From assembly GCA_007118195.1 (NCBI GenBank), contig SKSA01000334.1, positions 1 to 14,120 of the forward strand: 14,120 nucleotides of DNA. The letters run 5' to 3'. The stretch is from Anaerobacillus sp. (GTDB lineage: Bacteria > Bacillota > Bacilli > Bacillales > Anaerobacillaceae). Positions 1 through 6,702 of this stretch are shown one piece after another; position 1 is the first letter of the stretch; each line of letters starts with the position of its first letter. The notes beneath the pieces are model-generated. The model saw only the letters and a list, made by a program, of their open reading frames with translations, was not told the origin of the DNA and did not search any database. Position numbers and translations under genes: made by a program.

Positions 1-38
1 AGTTAGTTAGTTATTAATTAACTTATAAACACTCTCAT
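1..38. repeat. AGTT tetranucleotide run at left edge
   Basis: The window opens with three tandem copies of AGTT followed by an AT-rich, nearly palindromic stretch around TTAATTAA. It lies just downstream of the ferredoxin stop codon. I see no ribosome binding site for a following minus-strand gene within these bases, so any next gene of the operon starts beyond the edge. No function can be assigned. Confidence 0.4.
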
Positions 39-269
39 TTACGAGGCATTTTTTCTCTGTATAGGTCGATAAACGGTGATTACGCCATCAGGGCAAATGC
101 GGCCACAAGCAGCACAACTAATACATGCTTCTTGATTTTCGACACGGGCTGGATGATAACCTTTTAAGTTAATAGTTTCGGAGATTTTAATAATATCTAT
201 TGGACATGCTTTAACACATAAGGCACAGCCTTTACACATATCTTCATTGAAAATGACCTTCTTATTCAT
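39..269 (-). CDS. 2x[4Fe-4S] ferredoxin, VorD/KorD-like subunit
   Basis: This is a 76-residue dicluster ferredoxin, probably the electron-carrying delta-type subunit of a 2-oxoacid:ferredoxin oxidoreductase (branched-chain 2-oxoacid or 2-oxoglutarate type). Two cluster motifs are visible: C12-x2-C15-x2-C18-x3-C22-P and C49-x2-C52-x2-C55-x3-C59-P. There is no signal peptide, so it is cytoplasmic. The ATG at 269 is chosen because AAGGAGGAG lies just upstream (275-285); a longer reading frame to 296 would bury that site. The stop codon of the upstream ATPase gene sits at 284-286, inside this binding site, so the two are translationally coupled. In anaerobic Firmicutes this pair is normally followed by the alpha, beta and gamma subunit genes, which would lie left of the window (family knowledge, not seen). 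The exact substrate class is uncertain. Confidence 0.85.
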   Translation of the reverse strand: MNKKVIFNEDMCKGCALCVKACPIDIIKISETINLKGYHPARVENQEACISCAACGRICPDGVITVYRPIQRKNAS

Positions 270-283
270 AATTTCTCTCCTCC

Positions 284-964
284 TTATTTTTCCCAAGGTA
301 ATGTCATGAAACGTTTTATATAGTTTATATTATTTAATGCTTCAAACTCTTGGGTGTGATCACCAATTTTTTCTGACAGTGTCGTATATAAAAAAGGAAT
401 TTCTAACTTGTTACTTACTTCTTTTGCGATCTCTAAGCCTAATAATACGTTCTCTACTGTCGTATTTTCACAACCGAAATTTGTATTATTAATTATCCCT
501 GATACCGAAAGTCTTGAAACCTCTTCAATTTGTTTAATCGTATTAATAACTCCTTCTGTGGTACTAACATAAGGTCGATTTGCATTAATGACGAATATTA
601 ACTCATACTCTTCTCCTTTTAAGTCATTATAATACTGTCCTAATGCTGTAGCACCATCTTTGTCACCACCAACATCAATGATGACTCGATAAGATTGATC
701 CTTTAAGACTCTATAAATCTCTGGTGTTACAATCGGGAGATCTGCTGTAGCTAATAGTCCCTTAGGTGCAATTAACTCAACACCATATTTTTCTAGTTGA
801 TCTTCGACATCTCTTGATCTGAAATACGGATTAATCACATCTAGGTCATTTAATGCAACTTTATCGAAGTGCTTCGCTTCCTTGATGGCTAAGTTAATCG
901 CAATTTCAGTTTTACCACTTCCAAAATGTCCTGTTAAAATTTTTATCCTCTTCTTATGCTCCAT
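284..964 (-). CDS. P-loop ATPase linked to 2-oxoacid oxidoreductase
   Basis: This 226-residue cytoplasmic protein is a P-loop NTPase of the MinD/CobQ-like class. The Walker A motif GHFGSGKT spans residues 12-19. It is followed by [14 protein letters not shown] (about 39-52), typical of this small family, and by a Walker B-like IIDVGGD (95-101). No membrane segment is visible. The ATG at 964 follows a purine-rich AAAGGGGGG binding site. It is the first gene of a minus-strand operon with the dicluster ferredoxin. Proteins of this type are repeatedly encoded beside VOR/KOR subunit genes in clostridia and related anaerobes, and their role (cofactor assembly or enzyme activation) is not established. 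The ATPase call is firm; the link to a 2-oxoacid oxidoreductase rests on context and family knowledge. Confidence 0.8.
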   Translation of the reverse strand: MEHKKRIKILTGHFGSGKTEIAINLAIKEAKHFDKVALNDLDVINPYFRSRDVEDQLEKYGVELIAPKGLLATADLPIVTPEIYRVLKDQSYRVIIDVGGDKDGATALGQYYNDLKGEEYELIFVINANRPYVSTTEGVINTIKQIEEVSRLSVSGIINNTNFGCENTTVENVLLGLEIAKEVSNKLEIPFLYTTLSEKIGDHTQEFEALNNINYIKRFMTLPWEK

Positions 965-999
965 CTTTATCCCCCCTTTAAATCCCCTAGTCTACTTCT

Positions 1000-1029
1000 A
1001 TTATAACTAATGATTGAAAACGCTTTCAA
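1000..1029 (-). promoter_or_regulatory. Sigma-A promoter of the ATPase-ferredoxin operon
   Basis: On the minus strand, TTGAAA (1024-1029) and TATAAT (1000-1005) are separated by 18 bp and lie about 35 bp upstream of the ATPase start codon. The -10 box is a perfect consensus match and the -35 box matches 5 of 6. The cre palindrome overlaps the -35 box and spacer. Confidence 0.75.
1015..1028. promoter_or_regulatory. CcpA cre operator
   Basis: TGAAAACGCTTTCA matches the Bacillus cre consensus TGWAANCGNTNWCA at every defined position and is almost a perfect palindrome. It overlaps the -35 box and spacer of the operon promoter, a position where bound CcpA would repress. The match is seen directly; CcpA binding is inferred. 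Confidence 0.8.
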
Positions 1030-1121
1030 CAACAGATATCCATTTTAAAAAAGTTTAAATAACGTGAACTTTCTGACTTTATTTACCACTTTAATCTACT
1101 ACCACAAGTTTTAAACTTTTA

Positions 1122-1170
1122 GCTTTTCGGACTGAATCCAAGCGATACACTTAACTTCAGTCTGAAAAGC
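1122..1170. repeat. 15-bp imperfect inverted repeat, 19-nt loop
   Basis: The arms GCTTTTCGGACTGAA (1122-1136) and TTCAGTCTGAAAAGC (1156-1170) are complementary apart from one G/T pair. Neither strand has a T-tract after the stem, so it is not an ordinary terminator. It lies in the roughly 290-bp gap between the divergent operon promoter and the DUF2663-like gene, where no other gene is visible. Role unknown. Confidence 0.7.
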
Positions 1171-1322
1171 AATATAAGTAAAAACAAATGTTACATTTAG
1201 AGGGCTTATGAGAAAACAATCATCTAATATTTATTAATAAAGAGATATTATGTAATTAACTTGTACTATTTCTTATTTTTAAAAATAAATATGAAATAAA
1301 GGAATCAAATGAGGTGATATTT

Positions 1323-1775
1323 TTGAAGGAACTTGAACAATTTTTGAAAACCATGAATATATCTGAGGAGATAAAAATAACATTATTGTCCTTAATGAAA
1401 AAGAAAGAAAAGGAGAAAAAAGCCGAAGGAAAACTTAATAAAGTTGGCTATGCTACCATTGCTGTTATCCTTCTTTTTGTAGGATATTTTTATTTCAAAG
1501 TCAGACTGGTAGGTGGCCTCGGCCCTTCTGCGTTAAGCTTTATTCTTGGCGATATCATTATTTTAACTTTTATTGCATCACTTTTCTTGTTAATATTTTA
1601 CATGTTTGAAGTTAAACGGAAATTTGATAAAGCCGAAAAAGATGTTGATAAAATAAGAGATGACCTCATCGACAGAAGTTCAATCATATGGCGTACCCCT
1701 GATGAAAGAAAATTACGTTACGAAATATATAAGTATTTAAAAGATAAACAAGATATAAACTTATTTCATAAGTAA
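1323..1775 (+). CDS. ypbF: DUF2663 (YpbF-like) two-TM membrane protein
   Basis: This is a 150-residue integral membrane protein of unknown function. It has a charged, lysine-rich N-terminal helix (about 1-40), two hydrophobic segments (about 42-60 and 70-95) and a charged, coiled-coil-like C-terminal tail (about 96-150). This architecture and length fit the Bacillales DUF2663 family, to which B. subtilis YpbF belongs (from memory), and the ypbE-ypbD-recQ block nearby supports the name. The start chosen is TTG at 1323 because GAGGTG (1311-1316) lies 6 nt upstream; an in-frame GTG at 1314 overlaps that site. A strong terminator follows directly. The protein is real by codon pattern and membrane topology; the family name is a recognition, not a search result. 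Confidence 0.7.
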   Translation: MKELEQFLKTMNISEEIKITLLSLMKKKEKEKKAEGKLNKVGYATIAVILLFVGYFYFKVRLVGGLGPSALSFILGDIIILTFIASLFLLIFYMFEVKRKFDKAEKDVDKIRDDLIDRSSIIWRTPDERKLRYEIYKYLKDKQDINLFHK

Positions 1776-1776
1776 G

Positions 1777-1803
1777 AAAAGGCTGACAAATTGTCAGCCT
1801 TTT
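1777..1803. terminator. Bidirectional terminator between convergent genes
   Basis: The arms AAAAGGCTGACAA (1777-1789) and TTGTCAGCCTTTT (1791-1803) are perfectly complementary around one central base. The A- and T-rich ends let it work on both strands. It begins one base after the ypbF stop and ends 10 bp before the stop of the opposing small gene. Confidence 0.9.
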
Positions 1804-1812
1804 AAATCGTTA

Positions 1813-2031
1813 TTAAATTTGAGCAGGGAACCCAAAAAGAACAAATTGATCTCTACTGTAATGATTACCGTTAATACATACTTTTTTATTACTAAAAGAT
1901 TGGACTTTTCCAAAAGCAATGGTTTGTTTTCTTTCTAAGCAAAACACTTCAATTGGCATACCTATTCGTTGGTTATATCCAAGATCATCATCAGTAACTA
2001 TCGTCTTATTTTTAAGCTTCGTAAATGTCAT
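1813..2031 (-). CDS. Unknown 72-aa protein
   Basis: I do not recognise this 72-residue protein. It has no signal peptide, no membrane segment and no metal motif. The sequence alternates polar and hydrophobic residues in short beta-like stretches (IEVFCLE, AFGKVQSF, KVCINGNHYSRDQFVLF), which suggests a small beta-barrel. The ATG at 2031 is preferred because AAGGAG (2041-2046) is well spaced upstream. A TTG six codons earlier would overlap that site. It is convergent with the ypbF-like gene and shares its terminator. A weak cre-like sequence lies about 95 bp upstream. The good ribosome binding site, compact stop-terminator arrangement and natural amino-acid composition argue that it is translated. 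Confidence 0.65.
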   Translation of the reverse strand: MTFTKLKNKTIVTDDDLGYNQRIGMPIEVFCLERKQTIAFGKVQSFSNKKVCINGNHYSRDQFVLFGFPAQI

Positions 2032-2176
2032 AATGATCACTCCTTGCAAATTTTGTGTAAAAAATGAAGAAGACTATTTATGATTTTATCATTTAAAATA
2101 CGTTAGACCTGTTCGCTTATATAAGTAAGCGCTTTCTAAAAATAATTATACCGATTATTATTTAAATTTTCAATCA

Positions 2177-2229
2177 ATTACATATTAAAACTATATTACA
2201 TAATTTGTAATATAGTTTTAATATGTAAT
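2177..2229. repeat. Perfect 24-bp AT-rich inverted repeat, 5-nt loop
   Basis: Positions 2177-2200 and 2206-2229 are exactly complementary over 24 bp with the loop TAATT (2201-2205). Only three pairs are G-C (2181/2225, 2191/2215, 2199/2207). There is no T-tract on either side, so it does not look like an intrinsic terminator. It could be a cruciform, a protein-binding palindrome or a small-element remnant; the sequence alone does not decide. Confidence 0.9.
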
Positions 2230-2340
2230 ATTTGTCACCCTGTATATTGCGTTTTGGACTATACTAAGTGAATGTTTCGCTACCATCCAAAAAAGCATCA
2301 ATGATTACGAAAACCATTCCTAAACATAAATAGAAATTTG

Positions 2341-2373
2341 GACAAAAAAAGAAGAAAGCTAAAATCAGCTTTC
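2341..2373 (-). terminator. Intrinsic terminator downstream of ypbE
   Basis: On the minus strand a 7-bp stem GAAAGCT/AGCTTTC (arms 2354-2360 and 2367-2373) with a 6-nt loop is followed by TTCTTTTTTT. It lies about 115 bp past the ypbE stop codon and is the first terminator-like structure in that direction, so it probably ends the ypbB-recQ-ypbD-ypbE transcript. Confidence 0.6.
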
Positions 2374-2487
2374 AACAAAGAGAGAAAAATAAGAGGTCAT
2401 TTACATGTATTACTTTAACACGTATATGCACTAAAGTAAATAAGAAATTTTAGAAAATTCAAAACTTGTTGTGGACGATTTGTGTCT

Positions 2488-2799
2488 TTATAAATTTAAC
2501 CTTTCAATCCACTTAGGATATGTAGTTACTAATATAACTAACAATAAAAATAAAAATAACAAAATTCTAATGAGCGGAAACTTAATTCTACGCTTTTTTC
2601 TGTTATTAACAGGTTGCTTATCTCGACTCTTTCGAAGTCGCGAATTATTTTTTTCCTGCTTATTTTTATTAAATTTTTCTTTTCTTGAAGGAAGATTTAA
2701 CACATCAATGTTCTCTTTTTGTCCCTCTATATTTTCATCTTTATTCTCAATACGTTTACGTAACTGTTCAGCCTGATCTTCGTTAAAGTTTGATGTCAT
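2488..2799 (-). CDS. ypbE: Short YpbE-like single-TM protein without LysM
   Basis: This is a 103-residue protein with a long, highly charged cytoplasmic N-terminus (rich in K, R, E, N), a basic cluster RKKRR, then one hydrophobic segment at about residues 79-96 and only a few residues outside. Its position after ypbD matches B. subtilis ypbE, whose product (from memory, about 240 aa) has the same charged N-terminus and membrane segment but continues into an extracellular LysM domain. Here translation stops right after the membrane segment, and the following 115 bp do not encode a LysM in any frame that I can see. The ATG at 2799 is chosen because GAGGTG lies 6 nt upstream; codons before it overlap that site. 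The orthology rests mainly on synteny and architecture, so an unrelated small membrane protein is possible. Confidence 0.55.
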   Translation of the reverse strand: MTSNFNEDQAEQLRKRIENKDENIEGQKENIDVLNLPSRKEKFNKNKQEKNNSRLRKSRDKQPVNNRKKRRIKFPLIRILLFLFLLLVILVTTYPKWIERLNL

Positions 2800-2838
2800 A
2801 CATATCACCTCAACTACCACAACTAACCCTTACAGATT

Positions 2839-2868
2839 ATTATAAGAGTAGATAATAATTAACGGCAA
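2839..2868 (-). promoter_or_regulatory. Candidate internal promoter for ypbE
   Basis: On the minus strand TTGCCG (2863-2868) and a perfect TATAAT (2839-2844) are 18 bp apart, about 40 bp upstream of the ypbE start. The -35 box matches 4 of 6. An AACGGC-N7-GCCGTT dyad (2861-2879) covers the -35 box. Confidence 0.45.
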
Positions 2869-2889
2869 TTCTAGCCGTTGACAGAATTG
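2861..2889. repeat. Two overlapping, mutually exclusive hairpins
   Basis: AACGGC (2861-2866) pairs with GCCGTT (2874-2879), and CAATTCT (2866-2872) pairs with AGAATTG (2883-2889). The two stems share bases, so an RNA could form only one at a time. The site lies between ypbD and ypbE. The first dyad covers the -35 box of the candidate ypbE promoter, so it may instead be an operator. Confidence 0.6.
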
Positions 2890-2906
2890 TTCATTTTATA
2901 TAACAA

Positions 2907-3497
2907 TTATACCTGATTTTTTTGATTACGGAAGCGTAAAATACAACCTAAAACAAAATCAATAGTAAAATGAGCAAAAATTGGCACAAGCAAGTTCCCT
3001 GTCCTATGATACAGCCAACCTAAAAAGAAACTTAAACTAACTACTACTATAAACAACACTACTTTGCTTAAATATCGAAAGTGGATAAGTGCAAAAAGGA
3101 TACTTGCTGGAACAAGTCCAAAATAGGTTTGCAATACACCTCTAAATAAAAGCTCTTCAGAAAAAGCTATCACCGCTGCCAAAACAAATATATGGAAAAC
3201 ACTTCTATTTCCAAAAACTCGTTCATTAATACCGCCATCATCCAACCAATTTTTCGGCAAAACCTTTTCAAGTAAAAGTTCAAATGAAATAATTAATATT
3301 GCACATCCGCCACCGACGACAAAAATATGAAAAGGTTGCCACTTAAATAATTTCAGTACGTCTTTAAAGCTATCAAAAAGAAACCAACTTAAAACAAATG
3401 CTAGTACAAGCATGATAAGTTGAGTAATGTACAAATTTAATAAAATTTCTTTATCTGTCATTTTTTTCACTAAATCCGATTGTTTCATCTGTTTCAT
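2907..3497 (-). CDS. ypbD: CPBP-family intramembrane metalloprotease (YpbD-like)
   Basis: This is a 196-residue polytopic membrane protein of the CPBP (CAAX protease/bacteriocin-processing, Abi) family. The diagnostic motifs are SEELLFRG (E114, E115, R119), FALIHF (H139) and FAHFTID (H176, D180); these glutamates and histidines form the presumed metal-binding active site within the membrane. Hydrophobic segments lie at about 24-42, 56-76, 100-113, 125-139, 146-162 and 168-186. Its length is normal for the family. It starts 14 bp after the recQ stop codon, so it is co-transcribed. The ribosome binding site is weak; an in-frame ATG three codons later is equally possible. The substrate is unknown. 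The link to recQ and ypbB is conserved in B. subtilis, but no shared function is known. Confidence 0.85.
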   Translation of the reverse strand: MKQMKQSDLVKKMTDKEILLNLYITQLIMLVLAFVLSWFLFDSFKDVLKLFKWQPFHIFVVGGGCAILIISFELLLEKVLPKNWLDDGGINERVFGNRSVFHIFVLAAVIAFSEELLFRGVLQTYFGLVPASILFALIHFRYLSKVVLFIVVVSLSFFLGWLYHRTGNLLVPIFAHFTIDFVLGCILRFRNQKNQV

Positions 3498-3511
3498 CCA
3501 ATCTTATAAAT

Positions 3512-5023
3512 TCATTGATGGAATATTTTTTTAAGTTCATTTTGCCACGACTGAAATTCAAAGTTCTTTATAGTTGACTCCGTTGTGAAATATTGGTTTA
3601 GATCAATTCCACAAACATCACAACAATTCTCAGGCTTGTCAATTAAACTTTCATCAAATTGGGCGAGTATCGTCGCTCTTCTACATTGAGTATGATCAGA
3701 GAGCCATTGCTGAAATCGCCTAAATTTTCTTTGCTTATCATTTATTCTATCGGTAATCTTATCTTCAAGACTTTTTATAAGGTGATCATATCCGTCAGCT
3801 CGTTGATGATATTTACGGTTAACGATAACACCATGTTCTTCTAAATGAAAACGAATAAACCTCCACATCACATCAGTCATCCCCGTTTGCTTAAGAAGTT
3901 CACTCTCATTTATCCGTCGAAAACCTTTATTACATTGTAAGAATTCCAGCACAGCATTAATTTGTTCGTTGTTTGGGAACTCATGCGTTAAAAGGTTCAT
4001 TTGTAAAGGGATGTCTCCCTCGCTGTGTAAAGTAATTGCTATACTTCCTCTTCTATCCCGGCCTGCTCTCCCAATCTCTTGTAAGTATGATTCTAACTGT
4101 AACGGGGAATGAAAATGAATAACGTAACGAATATTAGGTTTATTTATTCCCATCCCAAATGCGCTCGTACAACAAATCAACTGTAGCTCATTATTGATAA
4201 ATTGCTGTTGAATTAACAAGCGGTCATCATTATTCATCCCTCCATGATAATACGATATACCATTGACCCCTTCTTTATTTAATATTGAAGCAAGGTCTTC
4301 TGTCCATTTCCTTGAAGAAGCATAAATAATTCCCGGACCTTGTAAGTTTTTGACTAAATAAACGAGTTGAGTAATTTTTTCAGAAACTAAGGGACCGCAT
4401 TCTTTTACTACGATACCGATATTCGGACGGTCGACACTAAAAATATGAGTCTTAAATCTAACTAAGTTTAACTTATTTATAATATCTTGTTGCACTTCTT
4501 TTGTCGCCGTCGCCGTAATGGCAAGACACGTTGGATTTCCTAATTCGTTTCTTACTTCATTTAGTTTTAAATAGTCGGTTCTAAACTCATGACCCCACTG
4601 AGAAATACAATGAGCCTCGTCAACAACGAAAAGAGCGATTGTCATCTGCTTTAAACGCTTTCGTAATGATTTCGATTGTAATATTTCTGGAGAAACGTAA
4701 ATGATTTTTTGCTTATGAAGTTCCTTCAAGGCGAATTCTCGCTCTTCATTACTTAAAAAGCTATTTAGCGCAACAACTTCTTTCATTCCTTGACTTTTTA
4801 AGTGCTGAACTTGATCTTCCATCAGTGATAAAAGAGGTGAGACAACAATCGTTAATCCATTTAACATAAAAGCAGGTAATTGATAACAAAGTGATTTACC
4901 TGAACCCGTTGGGAGCATCGCTAAAACATCTCCATTACCTAGGAGGTCATTTATTACCTCCTCTTGTCCTGGTCGAAAAGATGTTAACTTGAATTTTTCA
5001 TACAAGATTTTCTTTACTTCCAT
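3512..5023 (-). CDS. recQ: ATP-dependent DNA helicase RecQ (short, RecS type)
   Basis: This 503-residue superfamily 2 3'-5' DNA helicase acts in recombination and replication-fork repair. Visible motifs in order: FRPGQEEVI motif 0 (16-24), Walker A LPTGSGKS (37-44), DEAH box (135-138) followed by the aromatic-rich loop SQWGHEFR, motif III ITATAT (169-174), motif VI QEIGRAGRDR (315-324) with the arginine finger, and a zinc-binding cysteine set (C447, C467/C468, C471). After the zinc site only about 30 residues remain, so there is no HRDC domain and at most a minimal RQC region. This is the short form like B. subtilis RecS (about 496 aa). The ATG at 5023 has AAGGAG upstream and lies inside the 3' end of ypbB (26-nt overlap), indicating translational coupling. 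No motif residue appears damaged. Confidence 0.95.
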   Translation of the reverse strand: MEVKKILYEKFKLTSFRPGQEEVINDLLGNGDVLAMLPTGSGKSLCYQLPAFMLNGLTIVVSPLLSLMEDQVQHLKSQGMKEVVALNSFLSNEEREFALKELHKQKIIYVSPEILQSKSLRKRLKQMTIALFVVDEAHCISQWGHEFRTDYLKLNEVRNELGNPTCLAITATATKEVQQDIINKLNLVRFKTHIFSVDRPNIGIVVKECGPLVSEKITQLVYLVKNLQGPGIIYASSRKWTEDLASILNKEGVNGISYYHGGMNNDDRLLIQQQFINNELQLICCTSAFGMGINKPNIRYVIHFHSPLQLESYLQEIGRAGRDRRGSIAITLHSEGDIPLQMNLLTHEFPNNEQINAVLEFLQCNKGFRRINESELLKQTGMTDVMWRFIRFHLEEHGVIVNRKYHQRADGYDHLIKSLEDKITDRINDKQRKFRRFQQWLSDHTQCRRATILAQFDESLIDKPENCCDVCGIDLNQYFTTESTIKNFEFQSWQNELKKIFHQ

Positions 5024-6074
5024 TGTGAATCTCCTTCTTTGCTAGTGTTAATCGAATAGTAAAATATGAAACATTATTATTTAGTTTCTCCTTTATTTCT
5101 TTTAACCTTTTTGTTTTCAGTTCATCAATTACTGAATTAATCGTTAATTGCTCCTCTATAGAAACAAAAGGGTCGATCGAAAAACTTTTTACAGTCATGG
5201 CAATTTCTACAACATGATCTTCAACTGTACTTCTTTTCAACCCCCTCATTTTTCCTATTTCATCAATACTGACACCTTGTTTTAATAAATGAAATGTTCT
5301 TTTCGCTGTTTCAGTTAGCAAACTATTATTCATAGCGTCATTCAAAAAACTATGTAAAACAGGGTAATCATCCTTTTTGTTACTCACTAAATGAAGCATT
5401 CCGTGGACAACATTTAAATAAAGTAAGTGACTATAAAAAGGACTAATACCTAACTTACTCGATACTTGTTCATTTGTAAGACCAATACGGTGAGTACCAC
5501 TTAGTCTTAAGACAAACAGCGTTGCTTCTTTTGTTGAAAAATGTTTTAATACCATGTCTAATTCACGATAAAGGTCTTGTGGTAATTTATCTAGTTTAGC
5601 GGTTGAAGAGGTAAGATACTTTTTCACCCAAGTTTGTGTATTTCGGTCTTTAATGATTGGAAGAAAGTTTTTTTTATTTATTTTTAAAAATGATAAACAT
5701 TGAGTAGTTAATACAAGTCTTTTCCAAAACAGTTCAGTTACATCTTTATAAATAAAGCCATTTAAATATCGTGGCAGCGGATTTATGTTTACTTTTCTAC
5801 ATAAAAAATCTTCTCCTTTTTTAGTTAACGTAAACCGCTGTTCGCCACACTGGAAAATTAAACCTTGATCGCCTAAAGCTTTTATCACTTGAGTAACCGT
5901 ATCTCTTTCTAACTCTTTATACACACCAAAAAATTTTGCTAAATTAAACAAATGACAATCTTGCATCGTTTGCGCTGACTTTTTCCCTTTAAGAATGTGA
6001 TAAGCACCATAGATTGTTCGATTTCCATTAAATTGCTTTATCATATAACTTAAAATTACAATTAAGTAATTCAA
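4998..6074 (-). CDS. ypbB: YpbB, helix-turn-helix protein coupled to RecQ
   Basis: This 358-residue protein of unknown function has a conserved N-terminal block (FNGNRTIYGAYHILKGKK) and a winged-helix-like segment ending LTKKGEDFL at about residues 90-110. Its C-terminal helix-turn-helix (around LLKQGVSIDEIGKMRGLKRS, about 265-295) resembles the HTH domain found at the tails of RecQ-type helicases. There is no catalytic motif or membrane segment. The TTG start at 6074 is preferred because GGGAG (6083-6087) lies 8 nt upstream and the resulting N-terminus resembles B. subtilis YpbB; a TTG five codons earlier overlaps that site. It overlaps recQ by 26 nt. The gene pair is conserved in Bacillales, which suggests that YpbB works with the helicase (inference). 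Confidence 0.85.
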   Translation of the reverse strand: MNYLIVILSYMIKQFNGNRTIYGAYHILKGKKSAQTMQDCHLFNLAKFFGVYKELERDTVTQVIKALGDQGLIFQCGEQRFTLTKKGEDFLCRKVNINPLPRYLNGFIYKDVTELFWKRLVLTTQCLSFLKINKKNFLPIIKDRNTQTWVKKYLTSSTAKLDKLPQDLYRELDMVLKHFSTKEATLFVLRLSGTHRIGLTNEQVSSKLGISPFYSHLLYLNVVHGMLHLVSNKKDDYPVLHSFLNDAMNNSLLTETAKRTFHLLKQGVSIDEIGKMRGLKRSTVEDHVVEIAMTVKSFSIDPFVSIEEQLTINSVIDELKTKRLKEIKEKLNNNVSYFTIRLTLAKKEIHNGSKENLV

Positions 6075-6650
<576 letters not shown>

Positions 6651-6657
6651 TTAATTT

Positions 6658-6702
6658 ACTAAAGCTTCCACTCTATAGTGGAAGCTTTAGTTTTATTTTA
6701 AT
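6658..6702. terminator. Bidirectional terminator after fer
   Basis: A perfect 15-bp stem (arms 6658-6672 and 6677-6691) with a 4-nt loop is followed on the plus strand by a T-rich tract. It ends against the stop codon (6693-6695) of the convergent Crp/Fnr gene and can serve both. Confidence 0.92.

Larger units (their letters stand above)
2032..2487. other. Gene-free region with hairpins
   Basis: I see no convincing coding sequence in these roughly 455 bp on either strand; the open frames are short and lack binding sites. The stretch holds a two-mismatch cre-like site (2124-2137), a perfect 24-bp AT-rich hairpin (2177-2229), a minus-strand terminator (2341-2373) and an 8-bp inverted repeat TTACTTTA/TAAAGTAA (2410-2417 and 2432-2439). 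Confidence 0.6.

Noticed and set aside
2124..2137. cre-like sequence AGTAAGCGCTTTCT
   Set aside because: It misses the outer T and A of the cre consensus (12 of 14) and has no clear promoter beside it, so it is not called as an operator.
2471..2776. Plus-strand open frame opposite ypbE
   Set aside because: It mirrors ypbE, has no binding site and gives a cysteine- and leucine-rich antisense-type protein.
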